DNA from: Utricularia gibba | Lineage: Eukaryota; Streptophyta; Magnoliopsida; Lamiales; Lentibulariaceae | Assembly (NCBI GenBank): GCA_002189035.1 | Contig: NEEC01000017.1 | Location: 1,488,001 to 1,552,000 of the forward strand | DNA: 64,000 bases | Direction of reading: 5' to 3' | In this document: piece by piece, positions 11,421 through 25,670 of the stretch | Position numbering within the stretch: position 1 is the stretch's first letter | How the letters are laid out: each line of letters begins with the position of its first letter | Notes under the pieces: generated by a model | What the model was told of the DNA's origin: nothing | Database searches by the model: none | What the model saw: only the letters and a program-made list of their open reading frames with translations | Program-made: the position numbers and the translations under genes

Positions 11421-12521
11421 ATGGAGGATACATATTGGTGCTACACGTGTTCGCAGACAGTTAATCCAGTTAGGGAGATTGATACAATAAAGTGCCCCAT
11501 ATGTGAAGGTGGTTTCGTAGAAGAGATGGAAACTGCTCTAGGGAATGACATACATCTCGATGTTCAGCTTGGAGGATCGGAGTCTGATCACGCTCTCTCC
11601 CTCTGGGCTCCAATCCTGCTTGGTATGGTGGGTAATGCAAGATCCGGTAGCCGCAGTAGGCGGATGGAGAGTGACAACAATGAACGGCAAGATGGGAGCG
11701 AGGCGGAGCTGGGTCGTGAACTGGAATTGATATTTCGTAGGAGAAGGAGCTCAGGTGCGATTCTGCATCTGCTTCAAGGAATCCGAGCTGGGGCGCAGTC
11801 AGAGTCAGGGAGCTTGGAGATGGATCCAAGCATCAGGGAGGATGTAAATGAGGGGGAAAGAGGAAGAGACCACATGATTTTGATAAATCCTTTCAACGAG
11901 GCGGCGGTCATCGTCGGTCCATATGGCCGCAGTGATGAATCTCAAAACCATGCAGGCAACAGCTCTCTGGGCGATTATTTCTTAGGCCCCAGGTTAGACT
12001 TGCTGCTGCAGCATTTGTTAGAGAATGACCCAAACCGCTACGGAACTCCGCCAGCGGAAAAGAAGGCAGTGCAGGCTTTACCTATTGTGGAAGCTGAGGA
12101 AGCAATGCAGTGTCCCATTTGTTTGGATGAGTGCGAGAAAGGGTCTGAAGTCAAAGAGATGCCTTGTAAGCACAAGTTCCATGGCAGCTGCATCTTATCC
12201 TGGCTGGAGCTTCATAGCTCTTGCCCCGTCTGTAGGTTTCAGTTACCTTGTGATGAGTCTAAACTCGAGCCACTGGATCTGACAAATAGTAACACTGGAG
12301 GCAGCACCAACCAAGAGACTAATCATGTTTCTGGTGACACCACTGACAACACTAGCCAGTTCCAGCTCCAGTTTCCATGGCCAGGTACCTTTTTTCCATC
12401 CCCTCGTGCTCCCAGGAGTCATGGAAATTCGTCCACAAATGCGACTCCTGGAAATTCGTCTGCTGCACCACGGGAGGGGGAAACTGAGTTTTCAGAAGAT
12501 GGAAGCCTCTCTGATCTGTAA
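11421..12521 (+). CDS. RING-H2 E3 ubiquitin ligase with N-terminal zinc ribbon
   Basis: Intronless coding region, 366 residues. Residues ~5-36 carry CYTCSQTV...CPICEGGFVEE, the paired-cysteine zinc ribbon (zinc_ribbon_9) of plant RHC1A/RING1-type ligases. The RING-H2 finger lies near residues 232-273 (CPICLDEC, then MPCKHKFHGSCILSWLELHSSCPVC), with all Cys/His ligands present. The middle is acidic and the C-terminus Ser/Asn-rich, as in soluble family members; there is no membrane helix. The family transfers ubiquitin from an E2 to targets, often in stress responses; the target here is unknown. An in-frame upstream ATG at 11313 adds 36 residues unlike the family, so I start at MEDTYWCY. Confidence 0.9.
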   Translation: MEDTYWCYTCSQTVNPVREIDTIKCPICEGGFVEEMETALGNDIHLDVQLGGSESDHALSLWAPILLGMVGNARSGSRSRRMESDNNERQDGSEAELGRELELIFRRRRSSGAILHLLQGIRAGAQSESGSLEMDPSIREDVNEGERGRDHMILINPFNEAAVIVGPYGRSDESQNHAGNSSLGDYFLGPRLDLLLQHLLENDPNRYGTPPAEKKAVQALPIVEAEEAMQCPICLDECEKGSEVKEMPCKHKFHGSCILSWLELHSSCPVCRFQLPCDESKLEPLDLTNSNTGGSTNQETNHVSGDTTDNTSQFQLQFPWPGTFFPSPRAPRSHGNSSTNATPGNSSAAPREGETEFSEDGSLSDL

Positions 12522-12897
12522 ATAATGCACCTCGGATACATTTTTACCCTTTGTAACATTATGTGAAGCTAGTTTCTCTTCCGGCTGTATCATTGCAACA
12601 AGTTGCCATGCAAAAATTATGCCGAAATAAGATGTCATTTTCTGAGTATTCCATACCTTGTACATGTAAAGTGCTCAAGTGATCAAATCCCTCGGATATT
12701 AGATGATATACATTTGGCTTTGGAGAAGAGAGAGGACAGTTGTGTGAACATCAGTTTGGAAAGAAACAAGAAGAGCAATAACTAGCCTGTGTTTCCTGTT
12801 TTCACCTTGGCTTTTTGATTTGAAAGAAATTGCCGAAAGTGAAGAGCCTCATTCACTGATACTAATTAAACACAAAACTTTCGACCAGTTTTCTCTT
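12522..12897. other. Tail-to-tail 3' UTR region
   Basis: Holds the 3' ends of the RING gene (+) and of glucosidase II beta (-). No further coding sequence seen. Confidence 0.5.
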
Positions 12898-15800
12898 CTA
12901 TAACTCATCATGCCCTTGGAGCACACCCTGCTGCATCATCTCCAATCTTTCTTGCAGTTCCTATCACATTGTTCATGGAAATGAGCTTTCTTAAAAAAGC
13001 GGCTTGTTCTTTGCAATTGTCAGAATAATGAGAAATAACAGAATCCATATGAGGTTTGACATAAAAGCATGATTTGAAAGGTAGCAGGAGCTACCTTTAG
13101 TTTACTCTCAAGACACAATGAAGGAGTGGATAATAATGCAACATACCTGAAATTTAAAGCCAATAGAAATGAAACCAATAAAAAAAATGCACAAGAATGT
13201 ACAACAAAATAACATATGGAATTGCATAAAATAGAAGCGGGGAGAAAAAGGAGACAGATTGCAATTACAAAAGGCTGTAATGGAGAATCATACTCGCAAC
13301 GGCTTGGTTCATCGACATCTGCAAGTTCATTCTTCAAGCCACATCTTAACTTCACCTGTGAAAAATCAGCCAACAATATACACGGAAAGAAATTCCCTTC
13401 AAATTCATACTTGGTAATGCATCTGATCGTTAAAATAGAATGCCTGCCCCATACATATACTAGGTAAAATCAGCCCACATAAGAATTTGTAAGTTCACAA
13501 AATGGTACACCTATGTGGAAAAAGGGAAAAAAACCATGAAATGAGTGAAGCAGATAAAATTAAAAGCATCCAGCTTCTGGTTGTTATACCAGAAGCTTAT
13601 CCCATACATATCACACAGAAAGACATGAGATATGTGCTCTTCTGAAATAAAGGGCACGGTTACCTTCAAGCTTCTAGCAGGGCCATTCCAGCATTTATCT
13701 CCATGTTCATACTTCATGGTCCTATATGAGTCTTCAAAATTTTCCCAGCTCCTACACGTTTTGTAAACAAGAGCTCAAACTGAATCAAGACTCGGTATAA
13801 GTATAGTAACACGAATCTCAAAAACGCTTGAGGGGTTTTCAAGATTCATACCCCAAACGTGTTGTACTGTGACCTTCCACTTGAGAGGCTTGCTTGAAAG
13901 GGCAAACCTTGTATACATACCTAAGGTATTCATTTTTACATTCCAGTTCAAAGAGAACTTGTAAAAACTTCAAAAACCGGATAACTGGAAAAATAATAAA
14001 GGAATCCCAACTTATTCTGTTTGCTTTCAAAACATTGGTCGTAGAATGAATAAAATTCCTTCGCTGGGCCTGGAGCAAGAAAATGCAGATCTCTAAATGA
14101 ATAAACTCACATTAATCTAAACAATGAATAAAGAACCCACATTTTCCAGATCATAAATTTTTACCAAAGTCTTGCTTTAATTTCTCACTGAGACTTGATA
14201 TCTTTGACTGTAATCTTGATAACTTGGAACTAGCATCTTCATATTCTTTTCGTACATTTGCAGCCTCTGCATAATGTCATAATGTAAGGGAAGGTTAATG
14301 CCAGTCATCTGATTTTAAAAATTAAGCTTTGAAAAATTATAAGATCTTCTACCAGATATATTAACAGGAGTTTTAAATAAATTAATGGCCGAAAGCACAT
14401 TCTTCATTTTTTCCTGAATCCTCTCCAGCCAAGACGAGCTAGTCTTGCTAGTTATATCTGATCGATTGAGTCAAAAGAAAAAGAAAAGAAGTCAATCTTA
14501 AAGAATGATCAAGAAGAACAATCCATAAGAGAGTTTTCAAACCTGAAAAGTCTAATTCATCATCAGATATAGGCTCTACAGGAGAAGAGGCATATTGATC
14601 ATGCTCTCCAAAATTGTTAACCTGCTCCTCATGTTCATCATCAGACTCTGTGACATAACCGTTGTCTTCGTCATAATTGGGCTCCATTGGAGTCCCATCG
14701 GGAAAGTGATCATCTTCACTTAGGTAGGCATCAGACGGCTCCTTTTCCTGCTCAATATTCTCTCCTGTCCATCGTGAAGCCACACGACGTCCTAACTCTT
14801 CCCTTGACAATGAATTGGTATCATCGAAATTATCCACATCCTGTGAATTCATGCAGTGTTTTTTTTAATACAAAAAGATGATTTTCAACACTGAATTTAT
14901 GGATCTGCACAAACTATTTCGGACAAAAGCAACTAAACTCTTGTGATTTTTACTAATAATTAGCTGAACGAATGATGACATTGTGATTTATTACTTGAAA
15001 ATTTAAAAGTCTGCCCTATAGAATAAGCAACACACCATAGAAGCTATACCTGACTTCCAGTATCATGATCAGCATCTTTTATTACTTGAAAATTTAAAAG
15101 TCTGCCCTATAGAATAAGCAACACACCATAGAAGCTATACCTGACTTCCAGTATCATGATCAGCATCTTCATTCATACTCACTGCTTCCACAATCTGCTC
15201 AGTGTTCTGCAGAGTAAAGTAATTTCGTCACTCCTCATAAATATCCTATGAATGCAAGACAATACCTGGGTGGAATCCTCATTGAAGGTATCTGTCTCAT
15301 CATGTAGAAGTTTTTCATCAATAGAATGCCCATTAAGCTCAATTCCACTGGTAGTTTCGTGATTTTCCATTGACCACGAACTGGTATCTTCAACTTTTTC
15401 CTTATCCTGTAAGTTGAGCACCAGTGAACACATGTTCATTAAATTAAAAAAAAAACGCACCTCATTCTATTAAGATCCCACATCTCTATAACGACAGCAA
15501 TACAGAAAACCCATATACCACAAATAAAATACCTGGAAGGAATCCTCATTAACCTCCGTTCCACTGGCAGATGCATGATGGTCTTCAGCAAAAGCCTTTT
15601 GAAAAATAATATAGAAAAAAAGTAGGTAATGGTTCCTAATTTCAAGACGAAAACATGCTGCAAATATTGAATAACCTGGGTAGTGGTTTCCATCTTTTCA
15701 GTTTGGTTTTTTTCCCTTTCTTCTTTTTCTTTCTGCAGCCGCTCTTTCTCTTCAGCTTTCTCAATCTGCTCCTTGCGCTCTTAAGAATAAAAGAGAACAA

Positions 15801-17082
15801 AAATTAGAGAAAAAAAATAGTAACGACAAAAACACCTGAAACCAGCGAGACATGGATTAGGATGATGATCATGAAATGAAATCCACTAAAAACGGAACTC
15901 CACATGCTGCAATTTTATGATCAATACGAATCCACAGCTTGCAAAGCGTTCAAGGTGCTGTGTAAGGCTGTCCATATGTTTACACAACCAGTTATGGCAT
16001 AGAACACAAAACGAGCACGCACACAGAATATAGTGTTTCCAATTAAATATCAAGTGGCTAGATGCATGAATTCTCAAATCTGACTTAAAGACATGGTTTC
16101 AATGCTCCAATAACTCCATTTTATAAAGGACGGAGGCTACACCTTTCAGTGTTTCAACTAGCGCCTTCAGTGCTCTCTCATCATTCCTTAAGCTGGACAA
16201 CTGTGCTTCCTCCTTCTCTAAAGCCACTTTGGCCTGTTCAATTTCATGGTTTCGCAGTTTGACACCTTCACGGTAAGTTGCAATCTTTTTCTTCAATTTT
16301 TCCCTTTCAACATTTCCAGCCTCCCAGCAGGTATTCGCACATTTCGTTTTGCCGTCATACTCATCACTACCATCGCAGCAATCTGTCCCATTTAGCATAT
16401 CCCATAACAGATGGTTAGACAGTTGCAACGACAAGCCGTGATTTAGAACCCATGGATCCGTTGCATAAAATTGAAATTCAGAAGCTGAAAAAAGCCATTG
16501 ATCTCGCCAATGAAGTGAAAAGGAGAGTTTACCGCATATGCCATCATTCACCCTAGAAGAGTATATGAAGAGAGGAGCATGTCCTGGATTTTTGCAGTAG
16601 AATTTGCCATTAGGGCAAGCTGATGTTCCTGAAAAACGAATTCCAGCATACAAACAACAATAAGTTTACTTGACACAAAACACTGCAACATAAACGTTAC
16701 CCGCAGGAGATATATGGCAATTTCTAGACATGGTGATAAAAGGTGGATTTATATGAAGTACCAGGCTCATCAGAACCATCTGGGCAGTCACAGAAGTCAT
16801 CATTAAGCTGTAAAATGCTGAACTTCTCTGATCCATCTTTACACTTGATTGCATTATTTGTCAACAATGCCTTGTAAAAATTCTCATCTGCGCTCAACCC
16901 AATTCTCAGCCTGTCATATACCTCCAAAAAGCATCATGCCCATGAAAGTACACCTAAAAACCGAGCAAATTACCTTCGGGGGAAACACCGATAAAAGGAT
17001 TTTTCTGGGCATAAGATGATGTAGAAAGGACAATGCAACCCAAAAGCAGCAAAAAACTGCTCCATCCGCTACCCCTGTTCAT
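12898..17082 (-). CDS. PSL4: Glucosidase II beta subunit, ER glycoprotein quality control
   Basis: Regulatory subunit that keeps glucosidase II alpha in the ER and presents N-glycans for trimming of Glc2Man9 and Glc1Man9; Arabidopsis PSL4 is needed for EFR receptor maturation. Seventeen exons from the 5' end: 16974-17082, 16762-16887, 16533-16628, 16143-16382, 15676-15779, 15533-15595, 15266-15406, 15141-15206, 14543-14840, 14353-14457, 14165-14266, 14012-14069, 13852-13920, 13664-13751, 13294-13355, 13095-13146, 12898-12960, giving 613 residues with all phases consistent. Seen in order: a signal peptide ([15 protein letters not shown]), two LDLa-like modules ([24 protein letters not shown]), a Lys/Glu coiled coil near 150-215, an acidic middle, a C-terminal MRH domain ([53 protein letters not shown]), and a terminal HDEL retention signal. 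A 91-base tandem duplication overlaps exon 8. Confidence 0.95.
14987..15168. repeat. Perfect 91-base tandem duplication over an exon-intron border
   Basis: Copy 1 (14987-15077) and copy 2 (15078-15168) are identical. The duplicated unit includes the last 28 bases of exon 8 of the glucosidase II beta gene, its 5' splice site and about 62 bases of intron. The minus strand therefore has two identical donor sites 91 bases apart. Use of the distal one would retain GTATAG, an immediate in-frame stop. Confidence 0.95.
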
Positions 17083-17660
17083 CTGCCTCCAATGAAAATG
17101 AATGCAGCACTACAAGGGAATCAACAGATCGAATCACTACCAAGGAAACTCGATCAGGAGAAGCCCGCGCTCTAGACGAAGCGACGACTGAAGCCGAGAA
17201 AAAAAAATATTCCGATCGCACAATTTTTGCCAATTATTTCATTTTTTTTAAAAAAAACATTTTACATCTTAAATAATTCAAATCATAATTAAATTAATGT
17301 TTTTTAAAAACATTTTTAATATTTTTATAAAAAAAATTAAATTATGATTTATTCATAATTAAATTATTTTTTATATTTCAAAAATTCAAATTTAATTCAA
17401 TCATTAGCATAAATTATTTATAATCCAAAATAATTCAATAAAAATTTTCTAAACATTGCTATTATCACAGGTTTCACTCAGTGATGCATTCTTCCCTTCA
17501 TTCAGAGTAATACATTCTTCAATATATTGAAGCAACAAAATTGAGAGCAACCTGAAGGATCACAGAGCACAGGTATAAACACTTCGAGGTATAGTTTTTG
17601 AGGTGTCAAATGGTAACTTGGAGTGAAATCATGAAGTTGAGGATGGCAAAAGCAGCAGCT
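17083..17660. other. Glucosidase II beta promoter and AT-rich spacer
   Basis: GC-rich leader up to about 17220, then AT-rich sequence to 17460, then the 3' UTR of the membrane-protein gene. Nothing else recognised. Confidence 0.4.
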
Positions 17661-19200
17661 TCATTCATTCAGGATTCGGTCTGGTGATTCTATAGATTCT
17701 GATAAAGAAGGCCGAATGAGAACATAAAGGGCAGGACCAAGTAGTGGAATCAGTGATACCAGAGGGAGGGTCCATAAGATGAACTTGTAACCATCCTTCC
17801 TGTGCATGAAAAACACATCACAGTTCATGAGCCAGCATGAGTGATCCATTCATTCTTTTAGTGTTGCTTACCATTCTCGGGAAGTCATGTCGTTGTACAC
17901 CCAGAATGGTGCGAATGTCGACAGAAGAAGGAAATCGATGCTCATCACATGTATCTGAATGGAATAGTACAAGGAAAATGTGAGAAGCATCAGGCAAATA
18001 TTAGTATTGATGGAACAAGGATAAGGGGGTTGAATAGGTTGCGTACAAATTTGCTTCCTCTGAAGTATTGGATGTACTCCATCCATGCTTCAGGACCAGA
18101 AGAAAGACCATATATCAAGGCAGCTATCCCTGCACCTAGAGTCACCTGGTGCATTGCAGTTATATGATCAACAAGTTAGTCAAAACCATAAAGGTCCATC
18201 TGTTTACTTGTGTTCCAGTAACTACACAAGACAATCAGGGGACAAATGGCTATTTCATCAGCTGCATGGGGTATGGTAACAAGCAGTGTATTGCCAATGG
18301 ATGCAAGACAAGTCTATGTCGACTCACCGCAGCAGTTACTTTTGATTCCAAGAAATTCAGGGGCCATTTCCTAAGCTCTTGCTCTTGGATAGGGGGAGCC
18401 GGTGGCTTCCATAGAACAAAATATGGAAAAAGAGCATATGCTCCTCCCGCAAATGATAGAACTAGAAAGGGCCACATGGGAATTTTGCTCTCTGTGCTGA
18501 ACAACAACCACCATTCCACAGTGTAATTAGATCATACTCGCAGCCAAAGATTGCAGAAACCGAATGACTGAGCTGTGTTAGGTGTACCTTCGGGCAGTGG
18601 GGAAGAGCAACATGCTGTACACCAACGGCCATACTCCCATAATGTACCACAATGCTACCACAACTTGATTCACACTGAATCCGTCGTCTCCCGTCAAGTT
18701 CAGAAGCTTTTTAACAAAATAAGTGTCTGTGACCTAAGAAATTCGTTCAGGGATCATCGACATAGAAAAGATTGTCCAAAAACAGAGCCCATTCATATAT
18801 TCGTCCCTACCGGTTGCTGGTTTGGAGCAAGGAAGGAAACATAGTACATGAGACCAGCCCAGAAGATAAACAATAAAAACGACGTCGTCCAATCCCTCTC
18901 TCCTGGACCTTGCCCATCACCACCACCACCGCCCGCCTCCTCCAGTAACTCACCCTCACTTTCCTTCGAAGAAGGAGCAAGAACCGGATCCTGCGGAGTT
19001 TTACTGTCTAATGAACTCTTGCATAGCAGCAGGTGACTCTTTCTCTGCTTGACCAGAAATTCGGAGAAAATCGGGAGGACATTAGAATTACAATGGAAAA
19101 AGACTGAGGAATCGGCAGCTGGTTTCAGAAGCTTGCAGTAACGGCGTTTCAATGGCGAGGGAGAGAAGTTGCAGGAGACAATACAGCAGCTCGCTATCAT
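17661..19200 (-). CDS. Uncharacterised chloroplast-targeted membrane protein
   Basis: Six exons from the 5' end: 18811-19200, 18588-18733, 18328-18496, 18047-18145, 17872-17954, 17661-17799, giving 341 residues. The first ~60 residues are rich in Ser, Lys and Cys with few acids, which suggests a transit peptide. A Gly run (EEAGGGGGDGQGPGERDW) precedes the first hydrophobic helix (TSFLLFIFWAGLMYYVSFLAP). Further membrane segments follow near VNQVVVALWYIMGVWPLVYSM, WPFLVLSFAGGAYALFPYF, VTLGAGIAALIYGLSS, VMSIDFLLLSTFAPFW and FILWTLPLVSLIPLLGPALYV, six in all. I do not recognise a characterised family. The design looks like conserved plastid membrane proteins shared with cyanobacteria. It stands head-to-head with CPN60B across about 800 bases. 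Confidence 0.8.
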
Positions 19201-19271
19201 GTTTCTTGCTCGTCTTCAGCACCCACACACCTTTTCCGTAGTCCATGAGATGTATTGGGGCTAATCTACAC

Positions 19272-19295
19272 ATTGGGCCCGGGCCCTTGGCCCAA
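19272..19295. promoter_or_regulatory. Palindromic site II cluster
   Basis: ATTGGGCC and GGCCCAAT form an inverted repeat around a GGGCCCGGGCCC core. Another TGGGCCCA lies near 19333, and a telo-box-like AGGGTTTT near 19350. The cluster lies about 70 bases upstream of the minus-strand membrane-protein ATG and about 180 bases from the CPN60B TATA box. Confidence 0.6.
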
Positions 19296-19390
19296 TACAA
19301 TAAAAATCATCGTATTTGATTTTAAGGGGAGTGGGCCCACCAGGGGTCTAGGGTTTTCCGAATGGAACGATCCAACGGCTAAGATTAAGC

Positions 19391-19406
19391 GGAACCTTCT
19401 GGAACC
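19391..19406 (+). promoter_or_regulatory. Three-unit heat-shock element of CPN60B
   Basis: GGAACCTTCTGGAACC is a perfect nGAAnnTTCnnGAAn array, the binding site of trimeric heat-shock factor. It is about 45 bases upstream of the TATATA at 19451, the expected distance for a working element. Confidence 0.7.
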
Positions 19407-19448
19407 ACAGCCAAGGGGGTTTTGGGGACACTCTAATCCATTACAAGG

Positions 19449-19457
19449 TTTATATAG
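19449..19457 (+). promoter_or_regulatory. TATA box of CPN60B
   Basis: TTTATATAG sits 550 bases before the coding start. The gap is explained by a probable leader intron from CTG|GTTAGT (19545) to TTTTTCAG (19985), so transcription would begin near 19480. Confidence 0.6.
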
Positions 19458-20005
19458 CTTACTAAGGTCTGCAAGCAAAGTTGGCAGTGCTTCTCTCCAA
19501 AGCCTTATCCTTTCGCTAGTCCAGTTCTTCGTTGATTGTCTCTGGTTAGTATGCGTCTGGGTTTTTTGTTGTTTATGATTGGAATTTTTGGTGGAAACTT
19601 CCATATTGGTCCCATTACTTGAGATGCTGTTTTCGTGCTGCTGGAATGGGTGGTTTAATGAATTTCTCCGAATTGTTGGGTACTGGCTGTATGGTTGGTT
19701 TGTGAGGGTTTTAGAGATATCGCGTTTCTTTGTCCGCGTTTGATTACCGTCTACTGGGTTTATTCAGAACGTGTGAATGCAGCTATAATGTGGAGCTGAT
19801 GTTTGATTTCTTTGTTTTCCGCGAAGAATAATTAACTCTAATAAAAAAATATGTAGTTGTCATCATTACTTAAAAGTTTGCATTTCTTAATGGATTAAAA
19901 GTTTGCATTTGTTTGCCCTGTGTGTGCCTAAAAATGTTATTTTTTCCTCTTCTGTGATGGTGAGTTTCACTGTTTTCTTTTTCAGTTTGAATAGCGACGT
20001 CAACA

Positions 20006-23022
<3,017 letters not shown>

Positions 23023-23431
23023 TGGCTCTGCTTACCTTTCAATAATGTAGTTGGAATTGAAATTTTGTACTGCTGTCAACAGCGAGGAAATTTATATGTA
23101 GCTAATTTTTTTTATTTCTCTTTTATTAATTATTAGGAATGTAACAAATTTATAAAAAATATATATATATGTTGACGGCCAATTGGATATTTTTTTATTT
23201 TTTTTGTTGTTTGTTGTAAAATAGTGGAAATGATGAAAGCACTATGATAATGTGTTAAAAATGAACAAGTCTAAGATGTGGGGCGGAAAAGGAATATTGG
23301 AAACTTGTGGTACGAAAATGCAATTTTGCATTTCTCGACATCTATTTCAGTATTTCTTGGGACTAGTAGAACCCTTGTTTTGGTCTGCTCTCCATTTCCT
23401 CTTGCCGTGGGAAACAACAGGATCAGGGGAG
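23023..23431. other. CPN60B 3' UTR and DTC promoter/leader
   Basis: AT-rich with a (TA)6-7 run near 23160. An in-frame open stretch runs upstream of the DTC ATG from 23252, but its residues are unlike the family, so it is treated as leader. Confidence 0.4.
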
Positions 23432-25670
23432 ATGGCGGAGGACAAGGCCAAATCCGGAGGATTGTGGTTCGCTGTGAAGCCGTTCGTCAATGGAGGTGCC
23501 TCTGGGATGCTTGCTACGTGTGTCGTTCAGCCCATCGATATGGTCAAGGTATTGGTTTTCTAAATATTAGAGGGGTATTGGTGGTAGGTAAGGCGAGCTT
23601 TTGATGATTAGGTTGACGGTCTCTTGTTTGTGAGATTTGGGGTTCTTGATGCTACGTACGTTTGATCGAATGATTATCCGTGTTGTACTTTTAAACTGAA
23701 AAAGGAAATTTGAGGATCGTACTCTTTGATGTACTTGTCGTGGTGGTGGATAGGCTTTCTTTGTCGCTAATTAGTTTCGCTGGGTCTTATTGTTGTGAAT
23801 ATGAGTTCCTGCATGATTTCAGACCTTGGATCTAGTTGTTCTATCTGTACATCTGAAAAATGCGAGTTGAGCTTTGAGGGCGATACGTTTTAGTGTTCCT
23901 CGTAGTGCCAACGACGGGGGTTTCTTGATCTGTAGCTTCCGCATTTCTTGTTAGGTATTGTATGGATTTTGATCTTGGATCACTTGTGTTCTATTTGTGC
24001 ATTCACTGGATGATGGGTGAGGATTATAGCATTTTATGCTGCTTTAGCTGTTGATTTTTCATGATGGTCTTGGATCTATATCAGCCCAATGGAATCAGGG
24101 TCCGCTGATTTTGGGTTTTATGACATGATTTTTCTGTTTCGTTTTCTGATGCGATATTAGATTATTTCTAATGCTAATGATGTGATGCTTGGTTTTAAAT
24201 CAAGGTGAGAATACAACTTGGTCAAGGCTCAGCTGCTGAGGTGACTAAGACCATGCTTAAAAATGAGGGTGTTGCCGCATTTTACAAGGTTAGTGTTATT
24301 GAGCTGGTTAAGTCATTCCGTTATGCTGTTGCTACGCTAATGTATTTATGAAAATGCATCAACAAGTTATTTTTGTGGTTTACTAGCCTTTGTGGTTTAT
24401 TAATAAACTGTTGACTTCAGATAATTGAGTTGATTTTATTTAGATTGCATTAAGAGTTCTTTGACTTGTGGATAGGTCATCAGTGAATAAGCATCACTTG
24501 TTTCCATATTCCTGTTCATACATGGAAAGCTTTGATTCTACTGTTCGTCATGTTTACCAGCGCACTCCTCTTCTTTAGGCTAATTTTAATCATTCTGTTT
24601 GGTAGGGCTTGAGTGCTGGTCTGCTCAGACAAGCTACATATACCACTGCCCGTCTTGGGTCATTTAGGTGAGTGCTCATCAATTGGATCACTTGCGTTTT
24701 AATGTTTGGTCACATTATGTTCGACTTCGTCCGCTCAAATGAACCGCATGCATACTATATACTTGTCCTTCATTCAATAGCTGGGAATTGACTTGAAGTT
24801 GTTATTATGATTAGAATTTTAACAAATAAAGCAATAGAGGCAAATGAAGGGAAACCGTTGCCGCTGTATCAGAAAGCATTATGTGGATTGACTGCTGGAG
24901 CAATTGGAGCATCCGTTGGCAGTCCTGCAGATTTGGCACTCATACGAATGCAAGCTGATGCCACTTTACCAGTTGCCCAACGACGCAACTACACCAATGC
25001 ATTCCATGCGCTGTATCGCATTACTGCTGACGAAGGGGTTCTGGCGCTTTGGAAAGGTGCTGGCCCTACTGTTGTAAGAGCTATGGCTCTTAACATGGGT
25101 ATGCTGGCATCATACGATCAGAGTGTTGAATTCTTCAAAGATTCACTTGGCTTAGGTGAAGCTGCAACTGTTGTAGGTGGGGCTGTTGTGCACTTCCTTT
25201 TTAAACTCCCACAATTATCATATCTCAAATGTGAGACTTAACTCTAATCCTTTTTATCAGGAGCCAGTGCTGTTTCGGGTTTCTTCGCCTCAGCCTGCAG
25301 CTTGCCTTTTGACTACGTCAAAACGCAAATACAGAAAATGCAGCCCGATGCCGATGGAAAGTATCCATACTCTGGTTCACTCGATTGTACTGTCAAAACC
25401 CTGAAGTCAGGAGGGCCTCTCAAATTCTACACAGGATTCCCAGTCTACTGCGTCCGAATTGCTCCTCATGTCATGGTAACCCAACCACACTCAATCTCTA
25501 TATCATGTGTTACACTACTGAATATGTAAAAGCACAAGAGAATGGATTCCAGACGCCATGTTTTATCACCCCAGATCACATATCCTTGATCTGACCTCTG
25601 CTTGCCCTTGCAGTTAACCTGGATATTCCTCAACCAAATCAACAAACTGGAGAAGAGCGCAGGGTTGTAA
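23432..25670 (+). CDS. DTC: Mitochondrial dicarboxylate/tricarboxylate carrier
   Basis: Inner-membrane carrier that in plants exchanges oxoglutarate, malate and citrate between matrix and cytosol, linking the TCA cycle with nitrogen assimilation. Six exons: 23432-23548, 24205-24288, 24606-24667, 24815-25176, 25261-25475, 25614-25670, giving 298 residues, as in Arabidopsis DTC. Three carrier signatures are visible: QPIDMVKVRIQ near residue 34, SPADLALIRMQ near 140 and LPFDYVKTQIQ near 230. Other family marks are GLSAGLLRQATYTTARLGSF and NYTNAFHALYRI. The start follows the expected short N-terminus (MAEDKAKSGGLW). Intron 1 is the longest (656 bases). Confidence 0.95.

Noticed and set aside
23252-23431. 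In-frame upstream extension of DTC by 60 codons
   Set aside because: The residues are unlike any carrier N-terminus, and plant DTC begins with the short MAE leader.
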